A stretch of DNA of 64,000 nt, taken from assembly GCF_049897565.1 (NCBI RefSeq), contig NZ_JAFCWM010000004.1, positions 194,620 through 258,619 of the forward strand. Direction: 5' to 3'. Positions 7,242 to 15,475 of this stretch are shown here, piece after piece. Every line of letters starts with the position of its first letter. Within the stretch, counting starts at the first letter, position 1. The notes beneath the pieces are model-generated. The model was not told where the DNA came from. It made no database searches and saw nothing but the letters and a program-made list of their open reading frames with translations. The stretch comes from JAFCUW01 sp049897565 (lineage in GTDB: Bacteria; Pseudomonadota; Gammaproteobacteria; Burkholderiales; Burkholderiaceae_D). The position numbers and the translations under genes are program-made.

Positions 7242-8471
7242 CTACCGCCCCAGCAGCTTCGCCACCCGCTCCACCGCTTCCTCGATGCGTGTCAGCTTGG
7301 TCGCATACGACAGCCGCACGTGGCGTGCCGGCGCGGCGAAGCCGAAGTCCGCCCCCGGCACGATCGCCACACCGGTTTTCGCCAACACATCCAGGCAGAA
7401 GGCGGCGCTGTCGCCGCTGGCCGTGTGCGCCAGCTCGCTGATGTCGGCGTACACATAGAATGCGCCGTCCGGCATCACCGGCACCTGGAAACCGAGCCCG
7501 CGCAGGGCCGGCACCAGGAAGTCGCGGCGGCGCTGAAATTCGCGCCGGCGCTGCTCGTAAATAGCGATCGAATCGGGATGGAAGCACGCCAGCGCGGCAT
7601 GCTGGGCGATCGTCGACGGACAGATGAACAGGTTCTGCGCCAGCTTTTCGAACACCGGCACCAGCAGCTCAGGCACCACCAGCCAGCCGAGCCGCCAGCC
7701 GGTCATGTTGAAGTATTTGGAGAAGCTGTTGACGGTGATGACGTCGGCATCGAAGTGCAGCGCGCTGACCGGCGCATGGTCGTACGACAGGCCCTGGTAG
7801 ATCTCGTCGACGATGGCAAAGCCGCCGCGCGCGCGCACCGCCGCCAGCATCTGCTGCATCTGCGGCCCGGTCATCGAGGTGCCGGTCGGGTTCGACGGCG
7901 ACGCCACGATCACGCCGCGCGTGCGCTCGCTCCAGCGTTGCTCGACGTCAAGCGCCGTCAGCTGGTAGCGCTGGGCGGCGTCCGACGGCACCAGCACTGG
8001 CGCGCCGCCGAACGCCGAGACGAAATGGCGGTTGCACGGATAGCACGGGTCCGGCATCAGCACTTCGTCGCCGACACCGACCAGCGCCGCGCACGCCAGC
8101 AGCAGCCCGGCCGAAGCGCCGGCGGTGACGACGATGCGGCGCGGGTCGACCTCGATGCCGAAGGCGCTGGCGTAGTGCGCGGCGATTGCCGCGCGCAGCG
8201 GCGCCAGGCCGAGCGCATCGGTGTACTGGGTGGCGCCGCTCCTGATCGCCGCGACGGCCGCCTCGGCCACCAGGTCGGTCGCCGTGAAGTCCGGCTCGCC
8301 CACGCTCATGCTGATGACATCGACGCCGGAGCGCGCCAGCGCGCTGGCAGCCTTCACCACTTCCATCACGTGGAACGGCTCGATCGCGTGGACGCGCTGC
8401 GCGACCTGCAGCGAGCGCGCGGCCTGCGATTCAATCTGCGATTCAATGTTCAGCGGTGGTGTATGCGTCAT
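7242..8471 (-). CDS. Class I/II PLP-dependent aminotransferase
   Basis: A 409-residue fold-type I aminotransferase of the aspartate aminotransferase superfamily; the substrate cannot be assigned. Seen are the N-terminal SVGEPDF substrate loop, an ASPSNPTG segment, the D-Y pair around IVDEIYQGLSYD, the PLP-lysine motif in VNSFSKYFNMTGWRLGW, and the late arginine region VRLSYATK. ATG 8471 is preceded by AGAGGA. It is a single gene convergent with the repeat region and divergent from copA, with only about 125 bp between their starts. Confidence 0.9.
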   Translation of the reverse strand: MTHTPPLNIESQIESQAARSLQVAQRVHAIEPFHVMEVVKAASALARSGVDVISMSVGEPDFTATDLVAEAAVAAIRSGATQYTDALGLAPLRAAIAAHYASAFGIEVDPRRIVVTAGASAGLLLACAALVGVGDEVLMPDPCYPCNRHFVSAFGGAPVLVPSDAAQRYQLTALDVEQRWSERTRGVIVASPSNPTGTSMTGPQMQQMLAAVRARGGFAIVDEIYQGLSYDHAPVSALHFDADVITVNSFSKYFNMTGWRLGWLVVPELLVPVFEKLAQNLFICPSTIAQHAALACFHPDSIAIYEQRRREFQRRRDFLVPALRGLGFQVPVMPDGAFYVYADISELAHTASGDSAAFCLDVLAKTGVAIVPGADFGFAAPARHVRLSYATKLTRIEEAVERVAKLLGR

Positions 8472-8595
8472 TCGGGTCCTCTGCGGTTGCTGGTGCCTGC
8501 CGGCGTAGAGCGCTATGTTATACGAAGCGGCGGGGCGTTGCCGAGCGCCGTCGGGCGGAAGGGTTTATGCTAGTACCAGAGTCAAGGAGAAGCCT

Positions 8596-10788
8596 TTGGA
8601 TACGCATGAAGCGGCCGGCGCGTTGGCCGAGTACACGTTCAAGATCGACGGCATGACCTGCGCTTCGTGCTCGGGCCGGGTCGAGCGCGCGCTCAGGAAA
8701 GTGCCGGGCGTGCTGGAGGCCAGCGTCAACCTGGCCACCGAAAAGGCCGCCATCACGGCATCTTTCGGCGTCACCGCGCAGACGTTGCAGGATGCCGTGC
8801 AGCGCGCCGGCTATGCCGCCGCCGAGCTGCGCGCAGCGGCCCCGGCGGTGCGCGACGCGCCGGCGCCATGGTGGCCGGTGGCGCTGGCGGCTGCGCTGTC
8901 GCTGCCGCTGATCGCGCCGATGCTGCTGCAGCAGTTCGGCGTGCACTGGATGCTGCCCGGCTGGCTGCAGCTGGCGCTGGCCACCCCGGTTCAGTTCTGG
9001 TTCGGCGCGCGCTTTTACCGCGCCGGCTGGCACGCGGCGCGCGCAATGAGCGGCAACATGGACCTGCTGGTGGCGATCGGCACCAGCGCCGCCTACGGCC
9101 TGTCGCTGTACCTGATGCTGGCGCACGGCGACAGCGCGCCGCACCTGTACTTCGAATCGTCGGCCACCGTCATCACGCTGGTGTTGCTGGGAAAATGGCT
9201 CGAGGCGCGCGCCAAGCGCCAGACGCTGGCCGCGCTCGGCGCGCTCGAGTCGCTGCGCCCGGCGCAGGCGATGGTTCGCCGCGCTGGCGTCGACGCGGTG
9301 GTGGCGGTCGCCGAAGTGCGGGTCGGCGACACCGTCATCGTGCGCCCGGGCGACCGCGTGCCGGTCGACGGCGTCGTCGTCGAAGGCAGCAGCGAGCTTG
9401 ACGAGTCGCTGCTGACCGGCGAGAGCATGCCGGTACCGAAGCACGCCGGCAGCGCCGTCACCGGCGGCGCCGTCAACGCCGGCGGCATGCTGGTGATCAC
9501 GGCCACCGCCGTCGGCGGCGCCACCATGCTGTCGCGGATCATCCGGCTGGTCGAGGACGCGCAGGCGGTGAAGGCGCCGATCCAGCGCCTGGTCGACAAG
9601 GTCAGCGCCATATTCGTGCCGGTGGTGCTGCTCATTTCGGTGCTGACCCTGCTGGCCTGGGGCGTGATCGGCGGCGACTGGCAGCAGGCGCTGCTCAACG
9701 CGGTGGCGGTGCAGGTGATCGCCTGCCCGTGCGCGCTGGGCCTGGCCACGCCGACGTCCATCATGGCCGGCACCGGCGTCGCCGCCCGCTACGGCATCCT
9801 GATCAAGGACGCCGACGCGCTGGAGACGGCGCACGCGGTGACGGCGGTGGTGTTCGACAAGACCGGCACGCTGACCGAAGGGCGGCCGACCCTGGCCGCG
9901 GTAGAGGGCGAGCCGGAGGTGCTGGCGCTGGCGTGGGCGGTGCAGCAGTACAGCGACCATCCGCTGGCCAGCGCGGTGGCCACGGCCGCGCGCGCGGCCA
10001 CCGCTGCGCCGGCCGCCGCCAGCGGTGCGCAGGCGCTGCCAGGGCGCGGCGTCAGCGCGGTGGTGGGCGAGTCGACCGTCTACCTCGGCAACGCTCGGAT
10101 GATGCGCGAGCTTGGCGTCGATGTCGGCAGCGCCGAAGCGCACGAGCGGCTCGGCCGCACCGTGTCGTACCTGGCGCTGGCAAGCGCGGGCGGCACGCCG
10201 CGCCTGGCCGGCCTGCTGGCGTTCGGCGACACTGTCAAGCCGACCGCGCGCGCGGCGGTGGCACGCCTGCAGCGGCTCGGCATCAAGTGCGTCATGCTCA
10301 CCGGCGACAATGCCGGCAGCGCCGGCGCGGTGGCGGCGGCGGTCGGCATCACCGATTTCCGCGCCGAGGTTCTGCCGGCCGAAAAGAGCCAGGCGGTGGC
10401 GGACCTGAAGCGCGAGGGCCACATCGTGGCGATGGTCGGCGACGGCATCAACGACGCGCCGGCGCTGGCGGCGGCCCACATCGGCATCGCCATGGCTACC
10501 GGCACCGACGTGGCGATGCACACGGCCGGCATCACGCTGATGCGCGGCGACCCGGCGCTGGTGGCCGACGCGATCGCCATCTCGAACCGCACCTACCGCA
10601 AGATCCGCCAGAACCTGGGCTGGGCATTCGTCTACAACATCGTCGGCGTGCCGCTCGCCGCTTTCGGCCTGCTCAACCCGATCATCGCCGGCGCCGCGAT
10701 GGCGCTCAGCTCAGTGAGCGTGGTGACCAACGCGCTGCTGCTGCGCCGCTGGCGGCCGCTGAAAATTGAATCGGGAGCGCTGTCATGA
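8596..10788 (+). CDS. copA: Copper-translocating P1B-type ATPase
   Basis: A 730-residue inner-membrane ATPase probably exporting Cu(I). It has one N-terminal heavy-metal domain with GMTCASC (C22, C25), several membrane helices, the TGES actuator motif, the transmembrane CPC motif (C377-P-C379), the phosphorylation site DKTGTLT (D421), an SDHPLA histidine motif and GDGINDAPAL. CPC plus the HMA motif indicates Cu+/Ag+ specificity. The start is taken as TTG 8596, six bases after AAGGAGA; no ATG in this frame gives the expected N-terminus. The stop overlaps the ferredoxin start by 4 bp. No CueR-type operator was identified with confidence. Confidence 0.92.
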   Translation: MDTHEAAGALAEYTFKIDGMTCASCSGRVERALRKVPGVLEASVNLATEKAAITASFGVTAQTLQDAVQRAGYAAAELRAAAPAVRDAPAPWWPVALAAALSLPLIAPMLLQQFGVHWMLPGWLQLALATPVQFWFGARFYRAGWHAARAMSGNMDLLVAIGTSAAYGLSLYLMLAHGDSAPHLYFESSATVITLVLLGKWLEARAKRQTLAALGALESLRPAQAMVRRAGVDAVVAVAEVRVGDTVIVRPGDRVPVDGVVVEGSSELDESLLTGESMPVPKHAGSAVTGGAVNAGGMLVITATAVGGATMLSRIIRLVEDAQAVKAPIQRLVDKVSAIFVPVVLLISVLTLLAWGVIGGDWQQALLNAVAVQVIACPCALGLATPTSIMAGTGVAARYGILIKDADALETAHAVTAVVFDKTGTLTEGRPTLAAVEGEPEVLALAWAVQQYSDHPLASAVATAARAATAAPAAASGAQALPGRGVSAVVGESTVYLGNARMMRELGVDVGSAEAHERLGRTVSYLALASAGGTPRLAGLLAFGDTVKPTARAAVARLQRLGIKCVMLTGDNAGSAGAVAAAVGITDFRAEVLPAEKSQAVADLKREGHIVAMVGDGINDAPALAAAHIGIAMATGTDVAMHTAGITLMRGDPALVADAIAISNRTYRKIRQNLGWAFVYNIVGVPLAAFGLLNPIIAGAAMALSSVSVVTNALLLRRWRPLKIESGALS

Positions 10789-11123
10789 CGACCATTACCG
10801 TGCTGCCGCACCCGGAACTGGCGCCCGCCGGCGCAAGCTTCGAAGCGCAGGCCGGCACCACCATCTGCGACGCGCTGCTCGACAACGGCATCGAGATCGA
10901 GCACGCCTGCGGCAAGGTCGGCGCCTGCACGACGTGCCACGTGGTGCTCAAGGAAGGTTTCGACTCGCTCGGCGAGATCGGCGACAACGAGGAAGACCTG
11001 CTTGACCGCGCCTGGGGCCTGCAGCCGACGTCGCGCCTGTCGTGCCAGGCGCGCGTCGCCGACGCCGCACTTGTGGTGGAGATTCCGCGCTACACGATCA
11101 ACATGGCCAAGGAAAACGGCTAG
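10785..11123 (+). CDS. Isc-type [2Fe-2S] ferredoxin
   Basis: A 112-residue electron carrier of the adrenodoxin/Isc Fdx type. The cluster ligands are in HACGKVGACTTCH (C-x5-C-x2-C) with a fourth cysteine in RLSCQARV, and the length matches the family. In many beta-proteobacteria this gene lies in the isc operon; here it overlaps copA by an ATGA junction, so it is probably translated from the same mRNA. That may reflect repair or supply of Fe-S clusters, which are copper targets, but this is inference; a chance rearrangement is also possible. Confidence 0.93.
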   Translation: MTTITVLPHPELAPAGASFEAQAGTTICDALLDNGIEIEHACGKVGACTTCHVVLKEGFDSLGEIGDNEEDLLDRAWGLQPTSRLSCQARVADAALVVEIPRYTINMAKENG

Positions 11124-11157
11124 CGCGCCGCCCGTCGTCCTCGCGAACGCAACCGCG

Positions 11158-12567
11158 TCAATCGACCCTGCCCACCGCGCACACCGACTTGCTGCCGGTG
11201 ATCCTGCAGGTGTTGCGCACGGCGCCCTTGGTATCCCACACCTTCACATCCCACTGCTCGGCGCCGGCGCGCTCCATCGTCATGTAGCCGAAGCCGCCCA
11301 CCCATGAACTGAACTGGTCGACCAGCGCACCCGGCGCCGGCGTCGCCGCTGGCGGCAGCACCGCCGGCAGCGGCACGGTATCTTCCGCCGTTCCGGAGAA
11401 CCCGCTGACGAACTGGGTCGGGTGGGCGCTGGCAAAACTGACCTGCTCCCACAAATGCACGTGCCCCGACAGGATCGCCTTGACCCCCGGCGGCAGCAGC
11501 GCCGGGTTGACCGCGCCGAACGCATCCTGCAGGCCCTTGTCGCCGTTGAACAGCACCACCTCGCCAGCCTTGCCGCGGATCGCGCCAAAGCCGAGGATCG
11601 GGTGATGTTCGACCAGCATGCTGTACGCCGCTTTCTGCGCCAGCGTTTCCATCTTGCGGTAGCTGTCGGCGTACTTCGCCATCCGCGGATCTGTCGGGGC
11701 CAGACCCCTGTACGTGGTATTCGAGGTGTCGATCACAATCAGCTGGGCGCCGTCGCCCAGCGCCACCGCGTACGGGTCGCTGTAGTCGCCCACCGCGTCG
11801 TTGGCGGCGGCGTCGCAGTCGCGCCCCGGCAGCAGGGGCCGCGGATCGAGGAAGCGCAGGAAGCCCTGGCCGCCGCGCGCGCACGACTCGTGGTTCCCGC
11901 GCGCCATCACCCACGGCGCCGCGTTGAGCAAGGCGCGCCCGGGCGCGAAGAAGTCGGCGTCCCACGTGTCCCAGCCATAGCCCCACGGGCTGCCGGCGCA
12001 ACCGGCGCGTCCCGGCGGGCAGGCGTTTTCGCGGTAGTGATAGTCGCCGACGTGCACCACCAGGTCAGGCTGCCAGGCCGCGGCCAGCGCGGCGATGCGG
12101 GCGAACGGATAGGCGGCCGGATCGTTGCAGTCCTGGTAGTCCTCGCCGCCGGTCTTTTTCAGGCGGCAGCCGGTGTCGCCGACGACGACGATGCGGTTCG
12201 GCTGCGCACGCGGCAGCGGCAACGCCTGGCCGGCCACCGACGCTTGCACGGTGCCGGCCGGGATCGCCGCTTCGCACGCCAGCACCGGAAATGCCGACGG
12301 TTTCGAGTCCGCCGGCGCCGACACGGTCGGGCGCTGCGCCACGGTGTGCGCCGGCGAACGCACCGCCATCGGGGCGTCGCGTCCGTCGATGCGGATCGTC
12401 GGGCAAGCCGCGCCGGCGGTCAGCACGCGCGCTACGGCGCTGCCGTCAACGCCGACGACGACGAACGACGCCAGATCCGGCGCGCGGGTCGGCGCGGCGC
12501 AGCCGGCCAGTGCGGCCAGCGCCGCAATGAGCGCGGCGCGCAGGGTAAGTACGGTAGGAAGCGACAT
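11158..12567 (-). CDS. Lipoprotein metallophosphoesterase
   Basis: A 469-residue exported calcineurin-like phosphoesterase. ATG 12567 gives a signal peptide ending in the lipobox LAGC, so it should be a periplasmic-facing lipoprotein; a longer frame to 12603 lacks this arrangement. Metal-binding motifs appear in order: VVGDTG, HVGDYHY, ARGNHESC, VEHHPI and SGHVHLWEQ, which together form a dinuclear metal site. About 160 residues precede the catalytic domain and are unassigned. Substrate unknown; acid-phosphatase-like or nucleotide hydrolysis is possible. It converges on the ferredoxin gene and diverges from the PBP gene. Confidence 0.87.
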   Translation of the reverse strand: MSLPTVLTLRAALIAALAALAGCAAPTRAPDLASFVVVGVDGSAVARVLTAGAACPTIRIDGRDAPMAVRSPAHTVAQRPTVSAPADSKPSAFPVLACEAAIPAGTVQASVAGQALPLPRAQPNRIVVVGDTGCRLKKTGGEDYQDCNDPAAYPFARIAALAAAWQPDLVVHVGDYHYRENACPPGRAGCAGSPWGYGWDTWDADFFAPGRALLNAAPWVMARGNHESCARGGQGFLRFLDPRPLLPGRDCDAAANDAVGDYSDPYAVALGDGAQLIVIDTSNTTYRGLAPTDPRMAKYADSYRKMETLAQKAAYSMLVEHHPILGFGAIRGKAGEVVLFNGDKGLQDAFGAVNPALLPPGVKAILSGHVHLWEQVSFASAHPTQFVSGFSGTAEDTVPLPAVLPPAATPAPGALVDQFSSWVGGFGYMTMERAGAEQWDVKVWDTKGAVRNTCRITGSKSVCAVGRVD

Positions 12568-12714
12568 CAACGTCCCAGCAGGCAAAAGGCGCCAATCTAC
12601 CATATCGGCGCAGCGGCGCGGCCAGGCCGGACGCCATGCACGTTTGGCGACGGGTTTTTCGCCATCGTCAGATATACTTGCCCGCTGGGATCAACCAATA
12701 GCGGAATAACCATC

Positions 12715-15306
12715 TTGAACGAGTTTCGGAAACGCGCGCAGTTGCACGCAACGCAGGCAGTACACGGCGGCAGGGCATTCCTGCAGCAGGGCTATTTGCG
12801 CTTTCATGCCTACCTGATGCGCCGCCCGCCGGTGCATCGCGCCGCGCTGGTCGTGCTGTGGGGTTGCGCCGCGCTGATGGCGCTGCTGCTGGTGTATGTG
12901 CTGATCCTCATTCCGGTCACCCCCGGCATCAAGGACCTCAAGCAGGCGCGCGCGGCGCGGGCGTCGACGATGGTGTCGGCCGACGGCAAGGAACTGGCCA
13001 GCTTCGACCAGGGACTGCAGGAACGGGTCAAGCTGGCGCAGATCTCGCCGAACGTCGTCACGGCGCTGGTGGCGACGGAAGACCACCGCTTCTATCAGCA
13101 CAACGGCATCGACTTCAAGCGCACCTTGGGCGCGCTCTACTACAGCCTGAAGGGCGACGCCCAGGGCGGTTCGACCATCACCCAGCAGCTCGCGCGCAAC
13201 ATGTTCCCGGAAGAGATCGGGCGCTCGCGCAACCTCAATCGCAAGCTCAAGGAGCTGATCACGGCGATCAAGATCGAGGCGACCTACAGCAAGACCGAGA
13301 TCCTCGAGGCCTACCTGAACACGGTGCCGTTCCTGTACAACACCTTCGGCATCGAGATGGCCGCACGCACCTACTTCGACAAGTCGGCCGCGCAGCTCGA
13401 CATCCTCGAGAGCGCGACGCTGGTCGGCATGCTGAAGGGGACCAATTACTACAACCCGGTCACCAATCCTGGCCGCTCGCTCGAGCGGCGCAACGTCGTG
13501 CTTGGCCAGATGCTCAAGCATGGCCTGATCAACCAGGCGCGCTTTAACGCGCTCAAGAAACGCCCGCTGCGGGTGCACTTCGCGCGCCAGGCCGAACGCG
13601 CCGGCACCGACACCCACTTCACCGCCCACGTGCGCAAGTGGCTCATCGAGTGGGCCGACGAGAACGACTACAACCTGCAGTTGGATGGCCTGGTGGTACA
13701 CACCACGCTCGACTTCGCGCTGCAGCAGGCGGCGCTGCAGGCGGTCGAGCGCCAGGCCAACGCGCTGCAGGCGATCGCCGACGTCGAATGGAGCCAGCCG
13801 TCGGTCAACGTCACCGGATCGACCGGCGCCTACGCCGCGATGCATCCGTCGGTCAAGCCGTTCCAGTATTTCTGGCAGTCGCACGCCGCGCTGGCCAACG
13901 CCTTCGTGCGCGAGACGCCGGAATACCGCAAGGCGGTCGAAGACGGCGAGGCGCCGGCCGCCGCGCTCAAGCGCCTGAAGGCCGATCGCGCCTTCATAGC
14001 AGGGCTGCGCTCGGCCAAGACGCGCCTGGAAGCGGGCTTCGTCGCGCTCGATCCGGCCACCGGCGCAGTCAAGGCCTGGGTCGGCAGCCGCGACTTCAAG
14101 CGCGACCAGTTCGACCACGTCGCCAAGGCCGAGCGCCAGCCCGGCTCCACCTTCAAGCCGGTGGTGTACGGCGCGGCGCTGGAAAAGGGCCTGGCGCCGG
14201 AAAAGCCGTACGTCGACGCGGTAATGAACATCAAGGCCGGCGACGGCACCGTCTGGCGCCCGACCGACATGAGCGGCACCAGCGGCGCCCAGATGACGAT
14301 GCGCGATGGCCTGGTGTTCTCGAAGAACACCATCACCGCGCAGGTGATGCAGGACGTCGGCGTCGGCGCCATCGTCGACCTGGCCAAGGCGCTCGGCATC
14401 AACCAGAGCAAGCTGCAGCCGGTGCCGTCGCTGGCGCTCGGTACCAGCCCGGTAACGCTGCTCGAGATGGTCAGCGCCTATTCCACCATTGCGGCGCAGG
14501 GCGACTACCGCAAGCCCGCTTTCGTCACCCACATCACTGACCGCGAAGGCAAGGTCGTCGCACAGTTCGCCGCCGAGGCGCCGCGCCGCGCCATGAAGGC
14601 CGAGTCGGCGGCGACGCTGATCGACATGATGCGCGGCGTCGTCAACCGCGGCACCGGCACCGCGGTGCGACACCGCTTCGGCATCACCGGCGACGTCGCC
14701 GGCAAGACCGGCACCACGCAGAACAACGCCGACGGCTGGTTCATCATGATGCATCCGAACCTGGTCGCCGGCGCCTGGGTGGGCTTTAACGACAACCGCG
14801 TCAACATGCGCAGTTCGTACTGGGGACAGGGCGGCCACAATGCGATCCTGTTGGTGGGCGACTTCTTCAAGGTGGCACTCGACAGCGGCAAGATCGACAA
14901 GGCAGCACTGTTCCCCGGCGGCGCCCGCGTGGCGCCGCAGCGCCAGGAGGCGCAGGATATCGAGGTGATGGAGGAGGCGGGCGAAATGCGCCAGGAAGGC
15001 GCGCCAATACCGGTTGAGCCGCCGATGGAGGAGCCTGACCCGGACGATGCGCCGCCGCCGCCACCGGAGCGGCGCCTGGACGATCGCCAGTTCCAGCAGA
15101 GCCGCCAGTTCGAGCAGGAGCGCCAGGCGCGCGATCGCGACGTGGAAGTGGAACGCCAGATCGAGCAGGATCGCCAGTTCCAGCAAGACCGCCGCCAGCA
15201 GGAACTCGAACGCCAGTACCAGGACCGCATCCTGCAGCAGCAGCGCCGCCAGCAGGAGAGGCAGCAGGAACGCCAGTACCAGCAGCAGGCGCCGGATCTT
15301 CAGTAA
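12715..15306 (+). CDS. Class A penicillin-binding protein with Q/R/E-rich tail
   Basis: An 863-residue bifunctional peptidoglycan glycosyltransferase/transpeptidase. TTG 12715 is taken as start, giving a short cytoplasmic N-terminus, one membrane anchor (about residues 41-67), the GT51 domain with catalytic E122 in ATEDHRFYQHNG, and a transpeptidase domain with S478-x-x-K481 (GSTFKP), SKN (FSKNTI) and K664-TG (KTGTT). The open frame extends far upstream to 11422, but that part is antisense to the metallophosphoesterase and is rejected. After the catalytic core comes a proline-rich linker and about 75 residues of Gln/Arg/Glu repeats (QFQQ, RQQE), unusual for PBP1 and probably disordered or coiled. 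Confidence 0.88.
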   Translation: MNEFRKRAQLHATQAVHGGRAFLQQGYLRFHAYLMRRPPVHRAALVVLWGCAALMALLLVYVLILIPVTPGIKDLKQARAARASTMVSADGKELASFDQGLQERVKLAQISPNVVTALVATEDHRFYQHNGIDFKRTLGALYYSLKGDAQGGSTITQQLARNMFPEEIGRSRNLNRKLKELITAIKIEATYSKTEILEAYLNTVPFLYNTFGIEMAARTYFDKSAAQLDILESATLVGMLKGTNYYNPVTNPGRSLERRNVVLGQMLKHGLINQARFNALKKRPLRVHFARQAERAGTDTHFTAHVRKWLIEWADENDYNLQLDGLVVHTTLDFALQQAALQAVERQANALQAIADVEWSQPSVNVTGSTGAYAAMHPSVKPFQYFWQSHAALANAFVRETPEYRKAVEDGEAPAAALKRLKADRAFIAGLRSAKTRLEAGFVALDPATGAVKAWVGSRDFKRDQFDHVAKAERQPGSTFKPVVYGAALEKGLAPEKPYVDAVMNIKAGDGTVWRPTDMSGTSGAQMTMRDGLVFSKNTITAQVMQDVGVGAIVDLAKALGINQSKLQPVPSLALGTSPVTLLEMVSAYSTIAAQGDYRKPAFVTHITDREGKVVAQFAAEAPRRAMKAESAATLIDMMRGVVNRGTGTAVRHRFGITGDVAGKTGTTQNNADGWFIMMHPNLVAGAWVGFNDNRVNMRSSYWGQGGHNAILLVGDFFKVALDSGKIDKAALFPGGARVAPQRQEAQDIEVMEEAGEMRQEGAPIPVEPPMEEPDPDDAPPPPPERRLDDRQFQQSRQFEQERQARDRDVEVERQIEQDRQFQQDRRQQELERQYQDRILQQQRRQQERQQERQYQQQAPDLQ

Positions 15307-15427
15307 GCAGGCGTTGGGTACGCACGCCGCCTATATTCGCGGACAGGTAGCTGCAACCAGCGTTTTACCTGAACCAAATAACCTCGCAGGAGGTCAAAAT
15401 GACATAGTCATTTTGAGATTGAGCGAC

Positions 15428-15466
15428 AAAAAAAGCGGCGGCCCGAGGTCCGCCGTCGTTTTTTCA
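15428..15466. terminator. Bidirectional intrinsic terminator
   Basis: A GC-rich hairpin (about 15435-15457) is flanked by an A run on the left and a T run on the right, so it can terminate both the PBP gene from the left and the lyase gene from the right. It sits in the convergent 169-bp gap. Confidence 0.8.
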
Positions 15467-15475
15467 GCGCCGCTG

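Noticed and set aside
11422..12714. Large in-frame N-terminal extension of the PBP gene
   Set aside because: It is antisense to the clearly functional metallophosphoesterase and has no motif; a TTG start at 12715 gives the expected PBP1 layout.
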